Part shown: positions 1 through 7,351 of the stretch, in pieces
Layout: each line of letters begins with the position of its first letter
How positions within the stretch are numbered: the stretch's first letter is position 1
Source: Firmicutes bacterium UBA5389
GTDB taxonomy: Bacteria; Bacillota; DTU025
DNA: 10,190 nt
Assembly: GCA_002409965.1 (NCBI GenBank)
Contig: DHON01000069.1
Span: forward strand, 569 to 10,758
Direction of reading: 5' to 3'
Notes under the pieces: generated by a model
The model's database searches: none
The model's input: the letters and a program-made list of their open reading frames with translations, nothing else
What the model was told of the DNA's origin: nothing
Translations under genes and position numbers: made by a program

Positions 1-118
1 CGACGCCTGCATGAGCAGCGCGGCTGCGCTGGTCCTGATCGGACTGGGAGTATGGAGCTCGTTGAGGCCGCTCCTCTTGATAGACCAGAGCGCCGCCGCG
101 CTGCTCATGCAGGCGTCG
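1..118. repeat. Long imperfect inverted repeat (24-bp perfect arms)
   Basis: Bases 1-24 are the exact reverse complement of bases 95-118. Pairing continues inward after one mismatch (26-28 with 91-93), skips a two-base bulge (89-90), then resumes at 29-34 with 83-88. The middle holds a further small hairpin, 54-58 with 70-74. As RNA or single-stranded DNA the whole 118 bases could fold into one long hairpin. It begins exactly at base 1, so it may extend left, or it may be a fold-back artefact at a contig edge. It carries no T-run and lies within an open reading frame, so it is not a typical terminator. Confidence 0.75.
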
Positions 119-163
119 ACTGAAAGGACAACGCTGATCAACCAAGGAGTGAGCCTCTTATGA
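2..163 (+). CDS. C-terminal end of an unidentified short hydrophobic protein (5' end outside window)
   Basis: A frame open from the left edge runs 53 codons to the TGA at 161-163. The visible residues include one hydrophobic stretch (AALVLIGLGVW, then RPLLLI), which suggests a membrane segment followed by a short polar tail ending in NQGVSLL. I do not recognise a family. The main support for a real gene is the ATGA overlap of its stop with the next start, the usual sign of translational coupling in an operon, plus a plausible amino-acid mix. In-frame ATG codons occur at 11 and 107, so a short complete protein beginning at 11 cannot be excluded. The frame lies within an inverted repeat (1-118), so its first residues could be a contig-edge artefact. 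Function unknown. Confidence 0.4.
   Translation, partial: DACMSSAAALVLIGLGVWSSLRPLLLIDQSAAALLMQASTERTTLINQGVSLL
144..149 (+). promoter_or_regulatory. Ribosome binding site for the TPR protein
   Basis: AAGGAG lies ten bases before the ATG at 160. It sits inside the end of the upstream frame and supports both the chosen start and the ATGA overlap. Confidence 0.7.
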
Positions 164-2571
164 CCACACATGGGGCGTACAAGATAAGGATAAAGAACAA
201 GTACCTGATCATCGCGGCCGTATTGATCCTGTCCGCTGCGGGCCTCGCGAAGGCGTGCGGCGATGCGTACCTGTTCAAAATGGGCGAGACAGCGCGGCAG
301 AACCACGATCCGGTAAAAGCCCTCGCTTACTACGACCGATTTCTTTCTGAATACCCCAACAGCGATAGAGTTCCGCTCGCTCTCTACTGGTCGGCGTCTC
401 TCCTGCGCGACAGCCACACGTTCACGGCAGTCATATTCCCCACGCGCTCGTCCGTTGCGCACAAGAGCAACGCGGTCGCTGAGGTGCCCGAGGGAGTTCT
501 GTCCAGGCTGGAAAGATTGGAGAAGATCCTCACTGACTACCCCGACCACTGGACCGCTCCCCATGCCCTGAACCAGTTCGCGACTGCGCTCTACCACTCC
601 GGCGATCCCAGGGCCGAGGGTTTCCTGCTGGAAGCCGCGCGCGACGAGCGATGCGGCAACCGCGCCAATGCGGCATTTCTCCTGGTCGACACATACATGG
701 CACAGGGCAGGTCGGACGAAGCTCTAGACTTACTGGAATACTGCGCACAGGAGATGCCCACATCCTATGCCGAGCAGCGGCAAATCAAGATGGGCGATGT
801 GTTGGCCGCGATCCGCGATTACGAGGCAGCGCGGGCTGCGTATGAGGAAACACTCAACGTATATGAACGCACGGCGGACTACTGGCGTGAGCGCGATTCC
901 GACCACATCGGCCCCTCGCCCGTCGACATCGAGCGAATGCGACAAGACTACCGTGAACAGGTGGACGCTAAACTCGCGGCTCTCAACGAAATGGCGAAGG
1001 GCGACGACAACGCGAAGGGATCAGGCATCGTAGAAGGAAGAGTGCTCCTGGCCGGGCGTCCACTCTCAGGCGTAAAAGCCCTGGTGCATGAAGTCAATGA
1101 CGAGACCAGGTTCTCCGCCGACTACAGCGCCATGCCCTGGCAGTCAGTGGGCGACGATGGCGCATTCCGTTTCAGTCTCCCTTCAGGCCGCAGGTATGAG
1201 GTGGGCATCGCGCTCAACAGCGATGCAGCCCAGAGCGTCGAAGGCTACCATCTCCAGATGATTGGAGCCGGATTCGTCCTAAGGCCCGGCGAGACGCGGA
1301 AAGTGGAGCTGCATTTCGTTGAGCCGGTGAAAGTGGCCCAACCGGAACAGGATTTCGTGTATGACGGACAGCCGTTCTCCGTGAGATGGCAGGCCTACCC
1401 AAACGCCCGTTCATACCGTGTCAGGCTGGGCTACGTAACCTGGGGCGAACACGGATATAGCTCTATGGGCACAAGCTCGATGAGAACCATCGACACGCAC
1501 CTTACCATTGACCGCATCCCGGCGATCCCATTCGGCGCCTACGGGGGCGATGCAAAGGGCGTGTTCCCCACTGACCTCATAGGTCGACCGGACGCGTACT
1601 CCCTGCAAATCGAGGCTATCGATGAAGACGGGAATGTGATATCGTCCAGCAGCGGACTGCATTTCGGGGCGGGTCCCGACCCGGTTTCGGTGATCAACGC
1701 CAAGAAGACAACGCCCACGGAGGCAGAGAGACTGCTGCTTGAGCGCAACTACGACGAGGCCGTGGCGAAGCTGGAGGAGGCTATCGCGAAGAACCCAGAC
1801 GACATACGCGCGCTCGAGATTCTGTCTCGCGTATACTTCATGGGCGCCTACCACATCGGAGACGCTGTGCTCAGCGACGACATGGCCCACCGGGATTGGC
1901 AGCGCAGCCGCGACATGCTCACACGCCTAGTCGCGCTGGAGCCAAGCAAAGAAAACTTCTCAGCGCTGGCCACTGTGTGCATGAACATGCGCGATAGAGC
2001 CGGCGCAGTAGAAGCTTACCACATGATGCTGGACCAGGGCTCCGCCGATAGCAGTGCACTGAACCTGATCGCGTATCATGCCCTTACAGTCGATGATGAC
2101 TATCTACAAGCGCTCGCATATCTGGAGCAGGCGAAGACCCATGCAGAGCACTACTCGGACGTGCTTCCACTCTGCGGCCTACTCGTGTTGACCGGGCATT
2201 GTGATGAGGCCGTCCAGGCGCTCCACACCATCCGCAGCATGGGAGTGAGCACGTTCGCAGACCGCGGGATCGAACTGGAGAGGACTCTGCGCGACTACGC
2301 CGCTTCGCGCTCGCGCTGGTCCAGGAACTGGCGCAACGACTACCTGGGCATCGCGAGCCAGTCCTTCCGCGAAGCAGAGCAAGCCTGGCGCAGTGATGCA
2401 GGCGCACACGGTTCGTTCTTGATACTCATCGCGAAGCTCTCTGACCCGTGGTGCCACCAGCGACGAGACGAGCTGCAGACCGCCATGAGCGACTTCCGAA
2501 CCAAACACGGCAAAGACGCCCCAGTACTGCTGGACGTCCTGGAGGCCTTTGCGCAGGTAGGCGGGGTATAG
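160..2571 (+). CDS. Exported TPR-repeat protein with central beta-sandwich domains
   Basis: The product is an 803-residue exported protein of unknown function. A basic N-terminus (KIRIKNK) precedes a hydrophobic segment at about 14-29 and an AKA signal-peptidase site before Cys33. The residues before that Cys (AKAC) are a poor lipobox, so soluble export or membrane anchoring looks likelier than a lipoprotein. Residues about 36-70 resemble a TPR of the YbgF/BamD kind (ALAYYDRFLSEYPNSD), followed by more TPR-like helices to about 280. Residues about 288-385 look like a carboxypeptidase-regulatory/CnaB-type fold (GIVEGRVLLAGRPLSGVKA, then DDGAFRFSLPSG). Residues about 390-505 look like a fibronectin-III-type sandwich. 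Canonical TPRs resume at about 520-565 (NYDEAVAKLEEAIAKNPDD), and more helical repeats follow to the C-terminus. The architecture suggests a scaffold for protein contacts outside the membrane. Domain names are pattern calls by eye. Confidence 0.85.
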   Translation: MTTHGAYKIRIKNKYLIIAAVLILSAAGLAKACGDAYLFKMGETARQNHDPVKALAYYDRFLSEYPNSDRVPLALYWSASLLRDSHTFTAVIFPTRSSVAHKSNAVAEVPEGVLSRLERLEKILTDYPDHWTAPHALNQFATALYHSGDPRAEGFLLEAARDERCGNRANAAFLLVDTYMAQGRSDEALDLLEYCAQEMPTSYAEQRQIKMGDVLAAIRDYEAARAAYEETLNVYERTADYWRERDSDHIGPSPVDIERMRQDYREQVDAKLAALNEMAKGDDNAKGSGIVEGRVLLAGRPLSGVKALVHEVNDETRFSADYSAMPWQSVGDDGAFRFSLPSGRRYEVGIALNSDAAQSVEGYHLQMIGAGFVLRPGETRKVELHFVEPVKVAQPEQDFVYDGQPFSVRWQAYPNARSYRVRLGYVTWGEHGYSSMGTSSMRTIDTHLTIDRIPAIPFGAYGGDAKGVFPTDLIGRPDAYSLQIEAIDEDGNVISSSSGLHFGAGPDPVSVINAKKTTPTEAERLLLERNYDEAVAKLEEAIAKNPDDIRALEILSRVYFMGAYHIGDAVLSDDMAHRDWQRSRDMLTRLVALEPSKENFSALATVCMNMRDRAGAVEAYHMMLDQGSADSSALNLIAYHALTVDDDYLQALAYLEQAKTHAEHYSDVLPLCGLLVLTGHCDEAVQALHTIRSMGVSTFADRGIELERTLRDYAASRSRWSRNWRNDYLGIASQSFREAEQAWRSDAGAHGSFLILIAKLSDPWCHQRRDELQTAMSDFRTKHGKDAPVLLDVLEAFAQVGGV

Positions 2572-2637
2572 CGAATGCGCCCAGGTTGCTATGCCGCTAC
2601 ACGGCAGGCTATCGGATCATCAAGGAAATGCTCACCT
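2572..2637. other. Convergent gap between TPR gene and phosphodiester glycosidase gene
   Basis: These 66 bases separate two convergent stop codons. The only structure is a 5-bp stem with a 5-base loop (2592-2596 with 2602-2606, TGCCG/CGGCA). No T-run follows on either strand, so I do not call it a terminator. Confidence 0.4.
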
Positions 2638-3840
2638 TCACCCCTCGCCTGCCAGCACAACCAAGGCATTACTGAGGGCGCGTCCAGGCTTGGTCAAGTA
2701 CTTTCCTGCGTACGCCAGTCCGGAGGACGCGCCCCCGTCAAGGTTCATCGCCTCCGCCGCGCCTAGCGCCTGCATGATCTGAGCAAACTGGGCCATGGTG
2801 GCCGCGGTGCAGGTTACCATCAGAAGGTCTCCGTCCTTAGTCACTGCAAGACCGCTGCGCGCCGACGACATGGAAAGGATCTTGGCCTCGGTGAACCCTT
2901 CCGCCCTGGCCGATTCCGTGGAGTAGGTCACCTTCCCGCCCGATACCAGCTTTGGGCCGGCCCCAAGGGCCTCGCTGACCCGCCCCCAGAATCCAGTTCT
3001 GTCGCTGCCGTCTGACATGACGACCTTGTAGTCGACGGCTACGCCGACTGCAAAGCGTGCAGCAAGCCCCTCCTCACTCCCCTGGAAGTTGATGACGTAC
3101 CCATCCTCGGGGATCTCCCGATCGCCGCGGCCGATCGCCGCGACGACGCCGTCCCTGACTACAACCGACACCCCGTCGGTCGCCCCAGTCCGCGAGCCGC
3201 GTGCAGGCGTAAAGATCCCTGCATAGTTCGTCGATGTCGGCGTGCGGTTGATCCAGTATGAATACCAGTTGCCCGGCCAGGTCCAGAGGCCGTCGGTCGC
3301 TCCCACGATCTTGAACCGCGCCGGCTCCATCCTCACTTCGTTTCCGGCCGCAACTGCAAACACCGTTCCAGTCGCTCCGCGGTGCACGAACTCGCCGCCC
3401 GAGATCAGCGTTCCAACAGGGTCCTTAAGCGGCCCATCGACGTAGGCGTTGAAGAAGGTCCCGTTGATCGCCGCCTGCCCGCCGACTCGCGCCGCCATGG
3501 AAAGAAGGTCTTCCGTCCCGCCCACCCTGTCCTGCCCGAGAACTACCCGAAGACGAACCTTGGGATCGCGCAGGTCTACCCGGACGTAATTCACCTGGAA
3601 CGTCTTGCCTCCGGCCTTCACCCCTTGCGATCCGGACACGACACTCCCGGCAATAGGAGCCGGAGTCGCGACTTCCGCTTCCGCCCCGCCCGGCGCAAGC
3701 AGCATACACGGCACAAGCAGCGCCAACAGCACGAGCAGCGCCGTCCTGACTGCGCTAGCCACACTCGTCACGGGCCTGCGCCGAGGCTGTTTCGTCTGGC
3801 ACACTGTCATCTTGCACACTGCCTTCCCGTACCCTGACAT
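2638..3840 (-). CDS. Secreted phosphodiester glycosidase family (NAGPA-domain) protein
   Basis: This 400-residue protein carries the phosphodiester-glycosidase domain named after mammalian 'uncovering enzyme' (NAGPA), which removes GlcNAc from a GlcNAc-phospho-mannose diester. Bacterial members are usually exported and lie near wall or exopolysaccharide genes, and most have unknown substrates. Visible motifs are AINGTFF (124-130), GAGPKLVSGGKV (about 293-304), RSGLAVTKDGDLLMVT (about 328-343) and the family signature NLDGGASS (366-373), then a typical P-GRALSNALVVL end. A hydrophobic segment (about 32-49) and AEA before Glu56 look like a signal peptide. I chose the ATG at 3840 because GGAGG lies 11 bases upstream. 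An in-frame TTG at 3891 has a GGAG-type site only one base away and is less likely. An ATG at 3810, with AAGG upstream, is a real alternative and would leave a more usual signal-peptide length. Confidence 0.88.
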   Translation of the reverse strand: MSGYGKAVCKMTVCQTKQPRRRPVTSVASAVRTALLVLLALLVPCMLLAPGGAEAEVATPAPIAGSVVSGSQGVKAGGKTFQVNYVRVDLRDPKVRLRVVLGQDRVGGTEDLLSMAARVGGQAAINGTFFNAYVDGPLKDPVGTLISGGEFVHRGATGTVFAVAAGNEVRMEPARFKIVGATDGLWTWPGNWYSYWINRTPTSTNYAGIFTPARGSRTGATDGVSVVVRDGVVAAIGRGDREIPEDGYVINFQGSEEGLAARFAVGVAVDYKVVMSDGSDRTGFWGRVSEALGAGPKLVSGGKVTYSTESARAEGFTEAKILSMSSARSGLAVTKDGDLLMVTCTAATMAQFAQIMQALGAAEAMNLDGGASSGLAYAGKYLTKPGRALSNALVVLAGEG

Positions 3841-3851
3841 CTCGTATACAC

Positions 3852-3856
3852 CCTCC
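3852..3856 (-). promoter_or_regulatory. Ribosome binding site deciding the glycosidase start
   Basis: GGAGG on the minus strand lies 11 bases before the ATG at 3840. It favours this start over the TTG at 3891. A possible weak promoter (TTGCCC at 3870-3865, TATACG at 3848-3843, 16-base spacer) overlaps it. If that promoter is used, translation would begin at the ATG at 3810 instead. Confidence 0.5.
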
Positions 3857-3952
3857 GAAAGCGCGGGCAACAACGCACCCGCAGCACGCAACTCCTACGT
3901 AGGTCGTGTAGAGGGGTTTCGACCTTATCTGCGGCAACACCTTCACCCTGTG

Positions 3953-3961
3953 TGGTATCAT
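3953..3961 (+). promoter_or_regulatory. Candidate extended -10 promoter for the GlcD-type gene
   Basis: TGG followed by TATCAT (3956-3961) matches an extended -10 with five of six consensus bases. A -35 is weak: GCAACA at 3934-3939, three of six, 16-base spacer. Transcription would start near 3968, giving a leader of about 40 bases that contains the ribosome binding site. It lies in the divergent region, so the same DNA could also control the glycosidase gene. Confidence 0.4.
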
Positions 3962-3992
3962 GTAATCAGTCCAAAAACTACATTGTTACGAA

Positions 3993-4000
3993 AAGGGAGG
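3993..4000 (+). promoter_or_regulatory. Ribosome binding site for the GlcD-type gene
   Basis: AAGGGAGG ends seven bases before the ATG at 4008 and fixes this start. Confidence 0.75.
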
Positions 4001-4007
4001 TAGCCTT

Positions 4008-5399
4008 ATGCGGCAAGACGTGGCAGGCAAGTTAAGAGCCATATCAGGCGAAGACTGGGTGGTCACGGACCCGGCTGGAGTTGCCAGCTATGTGAAGGAC
4101 GAGACGGAGCATGCCATCGCGCCGATGCCTTGTTACGATTGTGTTGTTGTGAAGCCCAAGGACTCGCAAGAGATATCGGGGATTCTGAAGTATGCCAATG
4201 ATGAGAAAATAACCGTTGTAGCGAGGGGCGGCGGAACTGGATGCGCGGGCGCCGTGGTGCCGATAAAACCCAGCATCATCATCGCCCTGGAAAGACTGAA
4301 CAAGATCGTCGAAGTAGATGACAAGAACATGATGGTTGAGTGCGAAGCGGGGGTCACGCTCTCTGATCTGGAAGAGACGTTTACTCATCATGACAGCCTG
4401 TTTTTCCCTGTCCATCCTGGAGATGAAGGCGCGCAGGTGGGCGGGATGGTCGTTCAGAACGCAGGCGGTGTAAGGGCCGTCAGGCACGGCGTCATGAGAA
4501 ACCACATAAAGGGTCTTGAAGTGGTGCTGCCGACAGGGGAGATCATAAGAACCGGCGGAAAGCTCATGAAAGACAACACGGGATATGACCTGACTCATCT
4601 GATGATCGGAAGCGAAGGCACGCTGGGCATCGTGACCAAGGTCATATTGAAGTTGTACCCCAAGACCACAAACAGCGGCAGCCTGCTGATATCCTTTGAC
4701 GACAAGAAGGCGGCCGTAGAAGTAGTTCCCAAGATACTCAGGGAAGGCATAGTCCCCTTGGCCATTGAGTATCTGGAGCGAGATTTCATGCTCCGATCGG
4801 CGGAGGATCTGGGTCTGCAGTGGCCAGCCCAAAAGGGAATCGTGGATCTGTATTTCATTCTTGTCGAGCCCAAGGAAGAGGATCTGCTCGAAATCAGTTC
4901 GCGGATAGTTGAGATCTGCGAGGCCAACGGCGCAGTCGAAAGCTTGATTGCAGAGACGGCCAAGGAACAGAGAGCCATACTCGAAATCAGAAGCCATGGA
5001 TATCCCAGCGTGAAGTCTCAAGTAGTTGACATACTGGACGTTGCCATACCCGTGGGGAACCTCAGCGAATACATGAACGGCGTCGACGAACTGGCAGCCA
5101 AGTACGGGGCGCACATCCCATCCTTCGGGCATGCAGGAGACGGCAACATTCACAATTTCATCATGACTGAAACCGGCGAAAAACCGGATAACTACGAAGC
5201 CCTGTCTGATGACTTGTTCAAACTGGCCATAAGCCTTGGCGGTACCATAACGGCGGAGCACGGCGTCGGCAAGATCCGCAATAGGAAACTGGGGCTTCAG
5301 TACAGCCAAAAGCACCTCGAGATCATGAAAGGCATCAAGAGAGTCTTCGATCCCAACAACATTCTGAACCCGGGTACCGGCATCGGCTGTGTAGACTAG
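4008..5399 (+). CDS. FAD-binding oxidoreductase, GlcD / D-lactate dehydrogenase family
   Basis: A 463-residue flavoprotein of the VAO/PCMH superfamily, the usual full length for GlcD-type enzymes, which oxidise 2-hydroxyacids such as glycolate or D-lactate to 2-oxoacids. The FAD-binding half has VVKPKDSQEI (about 47-56), the FAD-pyrophosphate loop RGGGTG (73-78), HPGDEGAQVGGMVVQNAGG (136-154) and GSEGTLGI (201-208). The C-terminal oxidase half has FGHAGDGNIH (373-382), which contributes metal and substrate ligands in this family, then TAEHGVG (415-421) and the closing DPNNILNPG (448-456). All key motifs are intact and there is no signal peptide. The usual partners (GlcE, the iron-sulfur GlcF, a lactate permease, or EtfAB as in some anaerobes) are not in the window, so substrate and electron acceptor stay open. 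Several rows of this gene are visibly less GC-rich than the neighbouring glycosidase gene. Confidence 0.93.
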   Translation: MRQDVAGKLRAISGEDWVVTDPAGVASYVKDETEHAIAPMPCYDCVVVKPKDSQEISGILKYANDEKITVVARGGGTGCAGAVVPIKPSIIIALERLNKIVEVDDKNMMVECEAGVTLSDLEETFTHHDSLFFPVHPGDEGAQVGGMVVQNAGGVRAVRHGVMRNHIKGLEVVLPTGEIIRTGGKLMKDNTGYDLTHLMIGSEGTLGIVTKVILKLYPKTTNSGSLLISFDDKKAAVEVVPKILREGIVPLAIEYLERDFMLRSAEDLGLQWPAQKGIVDLYFILVEPKEEDLLEISSRIVEICEANGAVESLIAETAKEQRAILEIRSHGYPSVKSQVVDILDVAIPVGNLSEYMNGVDELAAKYGAHIPSFGHAGDGNIHNFIMTETGEKPDNYEALSDDLFKLAISLGGTITAEHGVGKIRNRKLGLQYSQKHLEIMKGIKRVFDPNNILNPGTGIGCVD

Positions 5400-5492
5400 C
5401 AATCAATCGCTAGGCGGCAATCTGGTCGAAACCCTGAATACTCAGACAGGCATCTACGTGACTATCTCACACTGGCCGTGCCGCGCCCGCCT
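5400..5492. other. Convergent gap between GlcD-type and CocE-type genes
   Basis: These 93 bases lie between two convergent stop codons. I see no stable hairpin followed by a T-run on either strand and no small gene. Confidence 0.4.
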
Positions 5493-7238
5493 TCAGCCGA
5501 GCCTGGGCAGCACAACCGCCGATGGATACGCGCGCCCGTAGTAGACCGTCTGCAGCGCTTTTCGCGTTTCCCGGCTTCGGTAGACAAGCTCTCCCGTGTT
5601 CGGATTGCGGTCGAACTTCGGGAAGCTCGAGCTCGTGACTATCAAGCGCACCCGGTGGCCTGGGCCGAAAGTGTGGGCGCACCCCTTCATGCCTATGCGG
5701 AAGAGGTATATCTCCCCGGGCGCCAGGAAGTCCTCCCCATCGAGGCTATTCCGATATCTAGCTCTGACTATCCCGTCAGAAACGTACCTCGCAACACCGT
5801 GTTCGTCCACGTCCAGCAGCATGGCGACGAAGTCAGTGTCGGGCGCGTCTGACGATGCGTATAGCTCAACCTCCGGAGTGCCGCACATGTCCATAGAACT
5901 GTCCAGCGCTTCAGAATCGTAGGCTAGAACATCCCGCCGCAAGTGAACAGACGACACGGAAGGGCCCGGCGTCAGCCCTGCCTTGGGAAATGCCCACACC
6001 GCACCGCCTTCAGTGCTACATGCGTTCTCGGGATCGTAGGTAAACGACTCGCGGGTACACCCGGGCATCGCGCTCCCTGCCGCAGCGAGGTCTTCAATGT
6101 TCCCCGAACGCTCAGCTCCAAGATACATCCTCACAGCTCGGGACGATGGATGCGGCCAGGCCTCGAACTGGGCCCAATGCGGTCGGTGCCCTGTGACGAA
6201 ACACCTGACTGACGGTGCCGCCGGTGTTTCGCCTACGCCTCTGACCCAGTAGTTCAGCCACTCTACACACTCATCAATGAATGGAGAGGACATGTCTACT
6301 GAGTCCTCACGCGCATCGTCTTCGCCTTGCCTATCCCAGTATCCGTATGAGACATCGCCCGATATCTTCTCGGGCCCACCGATGGTGCCGTTGTGAGTCC
6401 AAGGGCCTATGATAAGCCGCTGAGGCGCTCCGGACCTGAGCATCTCGGCATAGGGAACCAAGGTAGCGTCTAGCAGGAAATCGAACCATCCGCCGAAGTG
6501 AAGCCCGGGAACGCGGGTTCTCTCAACATGGCGCCAAAGGTCGCTACCGTCCCAGAACCTGGACCGCGGGCCTTCCTCCAACATGGCCGCCCATGAAGGG
6601 TCACGGCTCTCGGGAATGGCCTCGACCAGGGGCGTCTTGCGGTAGAGCGCTTCAGGGTTGAAGCCGGAAAGGGGCGCTTTCCTCATGTAAGTCCAGGGCA
6701 GAGTATGATGAAGACGAAGAACTCCGTCCTGGAAACAGAGAAGCTCCTTCCTGACAGGCGCCGTAACCCATACCGCCGCCTTCACCTGTTCCGGGAACTC
6801 AGCCGCAATGGCAATCGAGGCGGCTGAAAGGTAGGAGATACCGAGGATGGCGAGCCGCCCATCGCACCAAGGTTGGCTCAGTATCCATTGCGCGGTCTGG
6901 ACCGCGTCCTCCGGTTCCTGAGCCAGCAAGCGAAACTCCCCCGACGAGTCCCCGCTTCCGCGCACATCCTGGATCACAGTGGCGTAGCCGTGACCGCCGA
7001 AGAGCTCGGCGATGCCCGGCAGGTTACGCCGCCCGTAGACCGTCCGAACGATGATCACAGGGTACGCGCCGGGACCCGGCAAAGCGACAAGAGTTGCAAG
7101 ATTTGCTCCACAAGAGACCGGCACGAACTCAGTTCTAGTTTCCAACGTTTGCCCCCCAAACACGCCTCGGCGGCCGCCATAAGCCCTCGGGCGACACGCA
7201 GATTGACGACCAATCACCAGCGCAAACAGCGTCGACAA
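5493..7238 (-). CDS. CocE/NonD family hydrolase (X-Pro dipeptidyl-peptidase-like, S15)
   Basis: An alpha/beta-hydrolase of up to 581 residues in the family of cocaine esterase CocE, alpha-amino-acid ester hydrolases and X-Pro dipeptidyl peptidases, which cleave acyl esters or amides. Numbered from the TTG at 7238, the pieces in order are RTVYGRR (Tyr68 probably in the oxyanion hole), DVRGSGDSSGEF (91-102), nucleophile Ser135 in GISYLSAAS, Asp253 in GGWFDFLLDA and His282 in IIGPWTHNG. That completes the triad by comparison with CocE. A C-terminal jelly-roll (PepX_C type, about 325-575) includes ELYASSDAPDTDFVAML and PGHRVRLIVTSSSFPKFDRNPNTGE. No signal peptide is evident. The start is uncertain: AGGAGG lies only two bases before the TTG at 7238, while family similarity begins near residue 33, so a TTG at 7145 behind a G-run is possible. 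It lies 113 bases after the P1 peptidase, same strand. Confidence 0.88.
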   Translation of the reverse strand: MSTLFALVIGRQSACRPRAYGGRRGVFGGQTLETRTEFVPVSCGANLATLVALPGPGAYPVIIVRTVYGRRNLPGIAELFGGHGYATVIQDVRGSGDSSGEFRLLAQEPEDAVQTAQWILSQPWCDGRLAILGISYLSAASIAIAAEFPEQVKAAVWVTAPVRKELLCFQDGVLRLHHTLPWTYMRKAPLSGFNPEALYRKTPLVEAIPESRDPSWAAMLEEGPRSRFWDGSDLWRHVERTRVPGLHFGGWFDFLLDATLVPYAEMLRSGAPQRLIIGPWTHNGTIGGPEKISGDVSYGYWDRQGEDDAREDSVDMSSPFIDECVEWLNYWVRGVGETPAAPSVRCFVTGHRPHWAQFEAWPHPSSRAVRMYLGAERSGNIEDLAAAGSAMPGCTRESFTYDPENACSTEGGAVWAFPKAGLTPGPSVSSVHLRRDVLAYDSEALDSSMDMCGTPEVELYASSDAPDTDFVAMLLDVDEHGVARYVSDGIVRARYRNSLDGEDFLAPGEIYLFRIGMKGCAHTFGPGHRVRLIVTSSSFPKFDRNPNTGELVYRSRETRKALQTVYYGRAYPSAVVLPRLG

Positions 7239-7276
7239 TGCCTCCTAGTCAGGCTTGCTCCTGGTATCCCTGCTCA

Positions 7277-7296
7277 CTCCATGCCGCAGCATGGAG
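7277..7296. other. Perfect 8-bp stem hairpin between peptidase and CocE-type genes
   Basis: CTCCATGC (7277-7284) pairs perfectly with GCATGGAG (7289-7296) around a four-base loop. No T-run follows on either strand, so a factor-independent terminator is unlikely. It lies about 40 bases before the CocE-type start and could be an mRNA structure or an operator. Confidence 0.5.
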
Positions 7297-7312
7297 GGGC
7301 ATGTGGATGTGT

Positions 7313-7324
7313 CGCGGATCCGCG
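7313..7324. other. 12-bp perfect palindrome CGCGGATCCGCG
   Basis: This self-complementary site lies 27 bases after the stop of the P1 peptidase gene and within the same 113-base gap as the 8-bp hairpin. It could be a protein-binding site or chance in GC-rich DNA. Confidence 0.4.
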
Positions 7325-7351
7325 GCCAGTTCCTGTTAGTAGCGCACCGTC

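Noticed and set aside
1411..1890. A 159-codon minus-strand frame within the TPR gene
   Set aside because: It lies wholly inside a well-supported gene and its product shows no recognisable domain or start signal.
2592..2606. Bidirectional terminator between the convergent TPR and glycosidase genes
   Set aside because: The stem is only 5 bp and no T-run follows on either strand.
4044..5402. A 452-codon open frame on the minus strand, antisense to nearly all of the GlcD-type gene
   Set aside because: The plus-strand protein has all family motifs intact. The antisense product resembles no family and has no ribosome binding site I can support, so it is an effect of codon bias.
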